Source of the DNA: Eubacteriales bacterium
GTDB lineage: Bacteria; Bacillota; Clostridia; Peptostreptococcales; Anaerovoracaceae
Assembly: GCA_028702415.1 (NCBI GenBank)
Contig: JAQVOT010000052.1
Coordinates: forward strand, 1 to 7,593
Length of the DNA stretch: 7,593 nucleotides
Direction of reading: 5' to 3'
The position numbers and the translations under genes were made by a program. The first letter of the stretch is position 1, and the number at the start of each line of letters is the position of its first letter. The notes under the pieces were generated by a model. That model had not been told where the DNA came from. It saw nothing but the letters and a program-made list of their open reading frames with translations, and ran no database searches. Positions 1 to 5,441 of the stretch are shown here, piece after piece.

Positions 1-837
1 ATATACTCCACTGAAGATGCCTGTTTCGTGGAGAGCCTTGGATATATCTTCACCTTTTTTCAGTCTGCTTTTGCATTCCTCCAGTTTGTCCTTGAAATTA
101 GGGTCGTCATTGAGAATCTCAACAAGTTCCATACTCCGGTCAGGATGGAGTCCGGATGAAAGCGTCAGAGCCATTGCTCCCGCGAATCTGCATGCTGCAG
201 TATTCTCGAGAATAACCCTTGTTCCCCTGAATTTATAAGCAAGATTTCTGCTTACCTTACGGCCTGCTTCTGTCTTAACAGCAAGTGCCCCGGCAATGAT
301 CAGAAGAAGCAGAATAATTATAATTGCAATAAAGTAATTGCTAATGGCTGATCCTATATCCATCAGAGCCTTGGAGAAACCGGTCATCTGTGTTCCAAGC
401 TGTATAAATACCTGGTTGAAAATAGGCATTACTTTTACCAGAAGCACGATGATTACAACCACCATCATTCCTGCCATAATGAGAGGATAGGTTATGGTAT
501 TTCTGATACTTCTGGCCAACTGATCTTCCCTCTCATAATGTATAGCCAGGGCTTCCGTGACTTCATCAAGTTTACCGGTCTCCTCGCCGATCGCCACCAT
601 GTTTACCATGTACTGGGGAAACATCTTGGTATCTGCCAGTGCGGTGGAGAAACTGCTTGTATTTCGTATGCCCCTCAGGATTTCTTCAAGAATGACTTTC
701 TCCTCATGTGAATCGGTATCCTCAAGCATTATTGTAATTCCCTCAAGTGACGATATCCCCGACTTGAGAATAACCGCAACCTGATCGCAAAATGCTGCGA
801 CCTCTGCGTTTGAAAAAGGTTTGCTAAGATTAGCCAT
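1..837 (-). CDS. Type II secretion / type IV pilus inner-membrane platform protein, GspF/PilC family (3' end cut by window edge)
   Basis: GspF/PilC proteins form the inner-membrane platform that couples the assembly ATPase to pseudopilin polymerisation. The window holds the first 279 codons; family members usually have about 350-400 residues, so roughly a quarter lies outside. Seen: two copies of the F domain. The first is near residues 10-115, with AFCDQVAVILKSGISSLEG and the hallmark IGEETGKLDEV at about 83-93. The second begins near 217 with RFAGAMALTLSSGLHPDRSM, matching the start of the first. Hydrophobic segments lie at about 120-137 and 168-186. The ATG at 837 is preceded by GGAGG, which sits over the end of the upstream lipoprotein gene, so the two are probably co-transcribed. 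Family assignment is firm. Whether the machine is a pilus, a competence pseudopilus or a secretion system cannot be told from this window. It is not obviously part of the Tad cluster at the right end, which would use TadB/TadC instead. Confidence 0.93.
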   Translation of the reverse strand, partial: MANLSKPFSNAEVAAFCDQVAVILKSGISSLEGITIMLEDTDSHEEKVILEEILRGIRNTSSFSTALADTKMFPQYMVNMVAIGEETGKLDEVTEALAIHYEREDQLARSIRNTITYPLIMAGMMVVVIIVLLVKVMPIFNQVFIQLGTQMTGFSKALMDIGSAISNYFIAIIIILLLLIIAGALAVKTEAGRKVSRNLAYKFRGTRVILENTAACRFAGAMALTLSSGLHPDRSMELVEILNDDPNFKDKLEECKSRLKKGEDISKALHETGIFSGVY

Positions 838-848
838 TTTGACCTCCA

Positions 849-1772
849 TCAATAATTGTATTTTACCGTGTAATTGCTTCCATCTCCAACATAATCCTTT
901 ACCGCAGATTCGTCATTGGAAGAAGCCAGGGTAGGATCCATGAGGGACCAGTTAAGGCCGTCAAATTCTATTATGTTTTTAATCCAGCCGGTTTCCTGGG
1001 TATACACGCTTATCCATGCGTGGTAGGCAGAACCGGAATAACCGACTTCAAGTTTCGTAGGCACATTTTGGGCCCTGAGAATGGAAGCCATAAGAGATGC
1101 ATAATCAAAGCATATTCCCTTGCCAGATACAAGTGTTTCCTCAATATCGGGAATATAATCCAAAGGAATGTTTTTTGCCTTGTCATAATCGTATGAAATG
1201 TGATTAATCACATATTCATATGTGTTTTCAATAAACCCCAGATCATCTCCGGATTTTTCTGAGAGTTCTATTCCTAAATCCATTGCTTTCATACCGGATG
1301 TAAACCATACATACTGGTTGGGAAAGAGAAATGGACTAAATTCGTTGTCGATAGAAACCTCAATATTCCGGGATGCGGAGAGGGTATACATATCACCACT
1401 TACGTTTTCCAGCACATTAACCTTATAGTAGCCATTACCTGTGGTAAGGGGGAAAGTTTGCCAGTCGCCCCTTTTTGCAGTATAGGTGTATACTTCTCCA
1501 TCGGTTCCGGTTATCTGGACCTTGATCTTTGCAGCGGATCCCGAATACTTTACCATTATGTAACCATCGGAAGTATTGGATACATCAACAGATACGCCGC
1601 CGCCACCGAAGGTTAGCTCTCCGGAAGCTTCCGGAATAGGAAATTCCGTTGTTGAACCTCTGCCACCGCCGGAAGTGGAGCCGTCCTTAGCACTGCCGCA
1701 TCCTATAAGCGAAAAAGCAAAGACTGCACAAAACATGAGTATTAAAACAGGTTTTGTATTAACATGTCTCAT
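849..1772 (-). CDS. Secreted lipoprotein with transglutaminase-like domain
   Basis: A predicted 307-residue surface lipoprotein. Seen: a basic N-terminus, a hydrophobic stretch (about 9-23) and a lipobox SLIGC with the lipid-accepting Cys at 25, followed by a Ser/Gly-rich linker. Residues about 52-140 look beta-rich. The C-terminal half (about 175-290) matches the transglutaminase-like fold: SGKGICFDYASLMA with Cys221, SAYHAWISV with His251, and WSLMDPT with Asp279 form the expected catalytic triad. Bacterial members of this superfamily act as cysteine proteases, peptidases or crosslinking enzymes; which applies here, and on what substrate, is unknown. All three catalytic residues are present, so an active enzyme is likely. 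The start is the first Met before the signal peptide, with GAAAGGAT about 11 bases upstream. The TGA stop is 11 bases from the GspF-family start, suggesting an operon. A link to pilus or secretion function is inferred only from adjacency. Confidence 0.9.
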   Translation of the reverse strand: MRHVNTKPVLILMFCAVFAFSLIGCGSAKDGSTSGGGRGSTTEFPIPEASGELTFGGGGVSVDVSNTSDGYIMVKYSGSAAKIKVQITGTDGEVYTYTAKRGDWQTFPLTTGNGYYKVNVLENVSGDMYTLSASRNIEVSIDNEFSPFLFPNQYVWFTSGMKAMDLGIELSEKSGDDLGFIENTYEYVINHISYDYDKAKNIPLDYIPDIEETLVSGKGICFDYASLMASILRAQNVPTKLEVGYSGSAYHAWISVYTQETGWIKNIIEFDGLNWSLMDPTLASSNDESAVKDYVGDGSNYTVKYNY

Positions 1773-1845
1773 TTAGTGCAGTATCCTTTCATAGACTATT
1801 CAAGTGTCAGTTTAATCAGGCTATCTACCCTGTTTTTTCATTTCT

Positions 1846-1874
1846 GATATAAGCTCAAATGGCGATCACATCAA
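1846..1874 (-). promoter_or_regulatory. Candidate sigma-A type promoter for the lipoprotein / GspF operon
   Basis: Reading the minus strand, TTGATG (1874-1869) is followed after exactly 17 bases by TATATC (1851-1846). These match the -35 and -10 consensus at about four of six positions each. A start near 1839 would give a leader of roughly 65 nt before the ATG at 1772. Spacing is ideal but the hexamers are imperfect, so this is a candidate only. Confidence 0.4.
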
Positions 1875-1984
1875 TGAAATTTTTTGTGTACAGGTTTGAA
1901 TATAATACCATAAATTGGTTAATCTTACAAGAAATCTGATAATACGTCGCAGCCATTTTTTTATATCAATAAACTAGGTTTATC

Positions 1985-1993
1985 TGCTATAAT
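1985..1993 (+). promoter_or_regulatory. Extended -10 promoter (TGcTATAAT) immediately before the EcsC-family gene
   Basis: A perfect TATAAT at 1988-1993 carries the TG extension one base upstream (1985-1986). No good -35 is seen at 16-18 bases, as is common with extended -10 promoters. Transcription would be expected to start about 7 bases after the hexamer, at or within a base or two of position 2000, which is the A of the EcsC-family ATG. A second TATAAT at 1901-1906 lacks both the TG extension and a convincing -35. Confidence 0.6.
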
Positions 1994-1999
1994 ACCAGT

Positions 2000-2794
2000 A
2001 TGGACAATACTCAATTCCTCGCCGCATGCGAAAAAGAATTAAAGTACATACAGAAATGTGAGCAGAAGCTTCAAAAGCAAGCTATGGTTTCTGATGTGTC
2101 ATGGAAAAAAGCTTTGGAAAGCGTAATTCCCTACAAGATTTACGTTAATCTTAGGGCTGCTTTTGCGACTGCCTTTACTATAATATTTGAGAAGGGCGTG
2201 GACGTTATTGAGAAAACCTACAATAAGGAAAGCCTTATTAAGGATTTCGAAGAGCAAAACCATGCCGTGGACAAAATAAAGACACAGCGGGAACTGCGCA
2301 GGTTCAGAAATAAAGTATCAAAATCAAACCGATGGAAATCGATTATCACCACAGCTGAAGGTGTGGGGCTGGGAGCACTTGGGATAGGGCTCCCGGATAT
2401 TGTCCTTTTTATTGGATTTCTGTTACAATCGGTTTATGAGATTGCTCTTAAGTACGGGTATGACTACAAAAAACCGGAGGAAAGGGTTTTCATCCTGAAG
2501 ATGATGTCTGCTGCGATTCAGAAACGTGAGAAATGGCTGGAGGCAGATATGGAGGTGGATGAGCTGATTAAGAATCTTAAGATTCCGGATTCTGATGAGA
2601 TTCAGGAGCAGATTGGCATAACGGCCGATGCTTTCGCATTGGAGATGCTGGTAATGAAATTCATACAGGGGCTTCCGATAGTGGGAGTTGTGGGAGGCCT
2701 TTCAAACCCCGTGTACTATAATAAAATAATGGATTATACTCGATTGAAATACCATAAGAGATATCTGTTAGAGAAGAAGGAGGAAATAAAATGA
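2000..2794 (+). CDS. EcsC family protein
   Basis: A 264-residue member of the EcsC family, named after the third gene of the Bacillus subtilis ecs locus; its biochemical role is unknown. Seen: a charged helical N-terminus (1-110), then a Gly-rich hydrophobic stretch GLGALGIGLPDIVLFIGFLL (123-142) followed by VYEIALKYGYDYKKPEER, a pattern I recognise from the family. A second amphipathic segment near the C-terminus, IQGLPIVGVVGGLSNPVYY (222-240), is followed by the basic tail YHKRYLLEKKEE. The protein probably associates with the membrane through these segments. The ATG at 2000 is the first possible start after an in-frame TAA at 1970-1972. It has no Shine-Dalgarno sequence and sits directly behind an extended -10 promoter, so the mRNA may be leaderless. 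An internal Met at 29 also lacks a ribosome binding site. The gene overlaps the lemA-like gene by ATGA and is probably translationally coupled to it. Confidence 0.88.
   Translation: MDNTQFLAACEKELKYIQKCEQKLQKQAMVSDVSWKKALESVIPYKIYVNLRAAFATAFTIIFEKGVDVIEKTYNKESLIKDFEEQNHAVDKIKTQRELRRFRNKVSKSNRWKSIITTAEGVGLGALGIGLPDIVLFIGFLLQSVYEIALKYGYDYKKPEERVFILKMMSAAIQKREKWLEADMEVDELIKNLKIPDSDEIQEQIGITADAFALEMLVMKFIQGLPIVGVVGGLSNPVYYNKIMDYTRLKYHKRYLLEKKEEIK
2777..2783 (+). promoter_or_regulatory. Ribosome binding site of the LemA-family gene
   Basis: AAGGAGG lies 7 bases before the ATG at 2791, inside the last codons of the EcsC-family gene. It fixes the LemA start. It contrasts with the absence of any such site before the first gene of the operon. 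Confidence 0.85.
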
Positions 2795-3384
2795 GTTTTG
2801 GAACAATTATTGGAATTATTGTTGCTGCGTTAATAGTAATTCTGGGAATCTTACTCATCATTGCGTATAACAATTTCGTAAAGATGAAGAACAAGATTGA
2901 AGAAGCTTTTGCAACTATGGATGTTTATCTTAAAAAGAGATGGGATCTGGTTCCTAATCTGGTAAACACAGTAAAGGGATATGCGGAGCATGAAAAGGAA
3001 ACTTTTGAGAAAATCACAAGCCTTCGCAGTAAAAACTATGACTCAATGTCTGCAAACGAAAAGGTTGATGCCAACCAGCAGATGAGCGGATTTCTGGGCA
3101 ATCTTATTGCTACAGCTGAAGCTTATCCACTGCTGAAGGCAAATGAGAACTTCATGGATTTGCAGAAACAGCTAAACCTTATTGAAAGTGATATTGCTGA
3201 CAGCCGTAAATATTACAATGGCTGCGTAAGACAGATGAATACGGCAGTTGAATCATTCCCAACCAACATCATTGCCGGTATTTTCAACTTTGAAAGGTAC
3301 AAGATGTACGAAGTGGATGATGCTCAAGAAAGAGAAAATGTTGTTGTTGACTTCGGAACGAAGGAAGCACCAAAAGGAGAATAA
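2791..3384 (+). CDS. lemA: LemA family protein
   Basis: A 197-residue LemA-family protein: one N-terminal membrane helix (about 5-26, very rich in Ile/Leu/Val) followed by a long, mostly helical domain. Seen: the family signature RWDLVPNLVNTVKGYAEHE (50-68), the central ANQQMSGFLGNLIATAEAYP stretch, which corresponds to the conserved segment ending in A-E-x-Y-P, and RKYYNGCVRQMNTAVESFP (139-157), with the typical ending FNFERYKMYEVDD. Full length for the family. LemA proteins are widespread, their function is poorly defined, and they often sit beside membrane proteins or peptidases. Here the partner is an EcsC-family gene upstream with a 4-base ATGA overlap, and a terminator follows 12 bases after the stop, so this is the last gene of a two-gene operon. 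The symbol is given as a family name, not as proof of the same role as in Listeria or Pseudomonas. Confidence 0.94.
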   Translation: MSFGTIIGIIVAALIVILGILLIIAYNNFVKMKNKIEEAFATMDVYLKKRWDLVPNLVNTVKGYAEHEKETFEKITSLRSKNYDSMSANEKVDANQQMSGFLGNLIATAEAYPLLKANENFMDLQKQLNLIESDIADSRKYYNGCVRQMNTAVESFPTNIIAGIFNFERYKMYEVDDAQERENVVVDFGTKEAPKGE

Positions 3385-3396
3385 TCAAATAGAATT

Positions 3397-3426
3397 GTGT
3401 GCCGGTTATAACGGCACACTTTTTTT
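3397..3426 (+). terminator. Rho-independent terminator after the EcsC-LemA operon
   Basis: An 8-bp perfect stem GTGTGCCG / CGGCACAC (3397-3404 with 3412-3419) with a 7-base loop is followed by seven T residues (3420-3426). It starts 12 bases after the LemA stop. The T tract lies just before the -10 element of the next gene. Confidence 0.92.
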
Positions 3427-3427
3427 G

Positions 3428-3436
3428 TGTTATAAT
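3428..3436 (+). promoter_or_regulatory. Extended -10 promoter (TGtTATAAT) of the antiporter gene
   Basis: A perfect TATAAT at 3431-3436 has TG at 3428-3429. The place where a -35 would fall lies in the loop and right arm of the terminator hairpin and has no good TTGACA match. A start near 3443 would leave a leader of about 20 nt containing AGGA (3453-3456), 7 bases before the ATG at 3464. Confidence 0.6.
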
Positions 3437-3463
3437 CGTCACATATTTTTTTAGGATTGGTTG

Positions 3464-4675
3464 ATGGGACTTATAATTGCGTTTGTTATTTTTATAGGAT
3501 TCATGATTGCGATGATTATCACGGAGCACTCCATGGTGTGGGCTCTGCTGGTAGGACTTTTGCTATTCACAATTCTGGGGCTCAGCTTGTTGAAGAAAAA
3601 CGAAAAAATGGGAACGGCTGCCGGGATTATTGAACTTGCAAAGAACAGCTGGGGTTCCATAAAGGACTCATTGATAGTAATAGAAGTGATGCTGATTATC
3701 GGCTTTATTACTGCCGCATGGAGGGTCAGTGGTACAATTACTGTTTTTGTATATTATGGTATGAAGATTATTGTTCCTCCACTGTTTCTTATCATCACTT
3801 TCCTGTTGTCATGTCTGCTCAGTTACGCACTGGGGACATCATTTGGAGTAGCAGGTACAGTTGGAGTAATTTTTTTGGCACTTGCCAGAAGCGGTGGTGT
3901 CGATCCGATTATTGCAGCCGGGGTTGTTATGTCAGGGATATATTTCGGGGATAGAGGATCCCCGGTATCATCAAGTGCAAATATGGTGGCGGGAGTGACA
4001 AAAACGAATATTCTGGAGAATGTTCGACTGATGATGAAAACTTCAATTCTGCCTTTTGCCATTACAATGGCAGCTTATATTGCAGTTTCCATAATGAATC
4101 CAATCAGCCATGTTGATGCAGGAGTAATACAGGCATTCGAAGAGCAATTCACCCTTTCTCCATGGGCATTTTTTCCGGCCGTATTGATGTTGGCGCTGCC
4201 TTTGTTCAAGGTGGGAGTAATCTTGTCAATAAGCATCAGTATTTTGTCCAGTGTTGCGGTAGCCTTTGCGGTTGAGAAAGTATCGCTGCTATCAATATTC
4301 AAAATACTGATTTTGGGCTACCATTCCAGTGGAGAAGGGCTGTCTGCAATTCTGGATGGCGGTGGACTTGCGTCCATGCTTGAGATTGTTGCCATTCTTG
4401 TAATTTCCTGTGCATATTCAGGAATATTTAACCGTACAGATATGATGAAGGATCTTCTTAAAATTATAGAGAAATGCTGCACAAAGACAGGCCGATATGC
4501 TACTGCATTTCTTGTCAGTGTGGCAAGTTGTGTTGTGTTTTGTAACCAGACAATTGCAACACTAATGTGCAATGACCTCCTGACAAAACCATATCTTAAT
4601 ACAGGATACAGTCGTCAGGAACTCGCCATCGATATTGAGAACACGGTAATTATAATCGTAGGACTTATTCCATGA
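3464..4675 (+). CDS. Na+/H+ antiporter, NhaC-like family, interrupted by an in-frame TGA
   Basis: A multi-spanning membrane protein expected to exchange Na+ for H+ or a related solute across the cytoplasmic membrane. Seen in 403 residues: about ten hydrophobic helices; LSYALGTSFGVAGTVGVIF (119-137), which resembles the NhaC-family G-T-S motif region; YFGDRGSPVSSSANMVAG (160-177), a strong family signature; and CNQTIATLMCNDLL (360-373). ATG 3464 is preferred over the TTG at 3461 because AGGA lies 7 bases upstream of it. The frame stops at TGA 4673-4675, right after ENTVIIIVGLIP. I recall the family continuing L-I-P-W here, so TGA probably replaces a TGG Trp codon. The next 51 codons still encode a coherent final helix. 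A nonsense mutation or sequencing error is the likeliest reading, which would leave a protein lacking its last helix. NhaC-like is a superfamily-level call; the substrate could differ. Confidence 0.85.
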   Translation: MGLIIAFVIFIGFMIAMIITEHSMVWALLVGLLLFTILGLSLLKKNEKMGTAAGIIELAKNSWGSIKDSLIVIEVMLIIGFITAAWRVSGTITVFVYYGMKIIVPPLFLIITFLLSCLLSYALGTSFGVAGTVGVIFLALARSGGVDPIIAAGVVMSGIYFGDRGSPVSSSANMVAGVTKTNILENVRLMMKTSILPFAITMAAYIAVSIMNPISHVDAGVIQAFEEQFTLSPWAFFPAVLMLALPLFKVGVILSISISILSSVAVAFAVEKVSLLSIFKILILGYHSSGEGLSAILDGGGLASMLEIVAILVISCAYSGIFNRTDMMKDLLKIIEKCCTKTGRYATAFLVSVASCVVFCNQTIATLMCNDLLTKPYLNTGYSRQELAIDIENTVIIIVGLIP

Positions 4676-4831
4676 TGCATTGCCGGTAGCGTTCCTCTGA
4701 CTTTCTTAGGCGTGGGAATAGGGGCTTTACCATGGGCGTTCTACATGTACCTTGTACCGATATGTTATTTCTTCACGAAGAAGCGCTGGTTTCAGAATAA
4801 AGCTCACGTCTCAGAAGGCCAAGTTTGTTAA
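4673..4831 (+). other. In-frame continuation of the antiporter after TGA (detached C-terminal helix)
   Basis: After TGA the same frame stays open for 51 codons to TAA at 4829-4831. It reads CIAGSVPLTFLGVGIGALPW, then AFYMYLVPICYFFTKKRWF and a short polar tail. A Pro-Leu helix start, a Gly-rich core and a closing helix ending in basic residues is what the last membrane segment of such antiporters looks like. With this tail the protein would have about 455 residues, close to what I expect for the family. No Shine-Dalgarno or good start codon permits separate translation, so this segment is either lost or reached only by stop-codon readthrough. It overlaps the convergent DUF6382-like gene by 59 bases. 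Confidence 0.75.
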
Positions 4832-5315
4832 CCAGATCTCTCAGTGTATAATTATTGGCATAAACAAGATTTGCCAGACGATCGAGATATTCACCCTGAC
4901 CATCACAGATTTCCGCCTTGAGCTGAGCAATAATATTAATCAGATTTCGCCTTAGACTGTCCTGATTGTCATCTGCCGGTACATAGGCGATTTTAATTTT
5001 TTCACTTTCTGTATCATAAAAAACCGTGTCTGTAGTAAGCAGGATCTTTGACGGAGTAATAAGATATTCAATCACATTGCTCATAATTAATAATACTTTT
5101 TCCATAATATAAAGCGCATCTGTTGTTTTTTCGATTTTATATCTGCTGAGAGGGACAAAGCCCCTGCAATCGTAGTATGCTGTAAGCTTATCTTTTTCTC
5201 CTATAAACAGCATTGGAATCAGATAATTACATTCTCCCGAAGATAGCATAACTCGTTCATAATCCAGAATGGATTCTTCCCGCATACACATTTTATATTC
5301 GTTGTTTTCCCACAT
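4773..5315 (-). CDS. DUF6382-like protein, short form without an FHA domain
   Basis: A 180-residue predicted cytoplasmic protein; no signal peptide or membrane helix is visible. It resembles the DUF6382 domain, which in Lachnospiraceae I know mainly as the N-terminal part of FHA-domain proteins in Tad pilus loci. Seen: YYDCRG (47-52), the core LITPSKILLTTDTVFYD (85-101), then KIKIAYVPADD (107-116) and a helical C-terminal part to about 165. No FHA domain follows; the protein ends RRELYSETSASS. The last 18 or so codons overlap the tail of the convergent antiporter gene, so a loss of the FHA part by truncation is possible, though a naturally short form is equally compatible. The start at 5315 has AAAGGA 10 bases upstream. 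It lies downstream of the TadE-like gene in the same direction, separated by 126 bases holding a large palindrome. The family call is from pattern memory and moderately sure. Confidence 0.62.
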   Translation of the reverse strand: MWENNEYKMCMREESILDYERVMLSSGECNYLIPMLFIGEKDKLTAYYDCRGFVPLSRYKIEKTTDALYIMEKVLLIMSNVIEYLITPSKILLTTDTVFYDTESEKIKIAYVPADDNQDSLRRNLINIIAQLKAEICDGQGEYLDRLANLVYANNYTLRDLVNKLGLLRRELYSETSASS

Positions 5316-5346
5316 AGTAGATTATTCCTTTCCCATTGTTTTGCCT

Positions 5347-5427
5347 AAATGAGTTTTCGGACACGTCCCCAAAACTCAACCAGATGAGTTTTGGGTGAGT
5401 TTTGGGGACGTGTCCCGCGACTCATTT
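5347..5427. repeat. Composite palindromic element with two alternative hairpins
   Basis: A 20-bp perfect inverted repeat, GGACACGTCCCCAAAACTCA at 5359-5378 against its complement at 5396-5415, encloses 17 bases. It is flanked by an outer 8-bp inverted repeat (AAATGAGT 5347-5354 with ACTCATTT 5420-5427) across a 4x4 internal loop. The loop contains TGAGTTTTGGG (5385-5395), an exact tandem copy of the start of the right arm (5396-5406). The left arm can therefore pair instead over 11 bp with a 6-base loop. Each arm also holds a small GGAC-AC-GTCC palindrome. It fills most of the gap between the TadE-like and DUF6382-like genes. There is no run of T on either strand directly after it, so it is not a standard terminator. 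It resembles REP/MITE-like dispersed palindromes of Clostridia. Confidence 0.85.
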
Positions 5428-5441
5428 TGACTTTTTGACTT

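Noticed and set aside
1222..1776. Open frames on the plus strand opposite the lipoprotein gene.
   Set aside because: They are antisense shadows of a well supported coding region, lack ribosome binding sites and encode no recognisable domain.
1901..1906. TATAAT in the divergent region as the main promoter of the EcsC-family gene.
   Set aside because: It has no TG extension or good -35, and would leave a leader of about 90 nt still lacking a ribosome binding site; the element at 1985-1993 is stronger.
1773..1999. Riboswitch or structured RNA in the divergent intergenic region.
   Set aside because: No recognisable aptamer core or terminator-like hairpin is visible; the region is AT-rich and holds only promoter-like elements.
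3461..3463. TTG at 3461 as the antiporter start.
   Set aside because: ATG follows directly at 3464 with better spacing from AGGA (7 bases).
849..4675. Genome-wide reading of TGA as Trp (alternative genetic code).
   Set aside because: TGA ends the lipoprotein gene 11 bases before the next start and ends the EcsC-family gene in an ATGA overlap; extending the EcsC frame past TGA gives only a short unrelated tail. Trp is otherwise encoded by TGG.
4673..4740. TGA in the antiporter as a selenocysteine codon.
   Set aside because: The following 40 or so bases form no convincing bacterial SECIS hairpin, antiporters of this family are not selenoproteins to my knowledge, and Trp is the expected residue.
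4769..4782. Short TTCTT...AAGAA inverted repeat at the convergent gene ends as a terminator.
   Set aside because: Only 5 AT-rich base pairs and no T tract; likely chance within coding sequence.
5347..5427. The large palindrome as a standard rho-independent terminator.
   Set aside because: No T tract directly follows the stem on either strand, and the 17-base loop with competing pairing is atypical.
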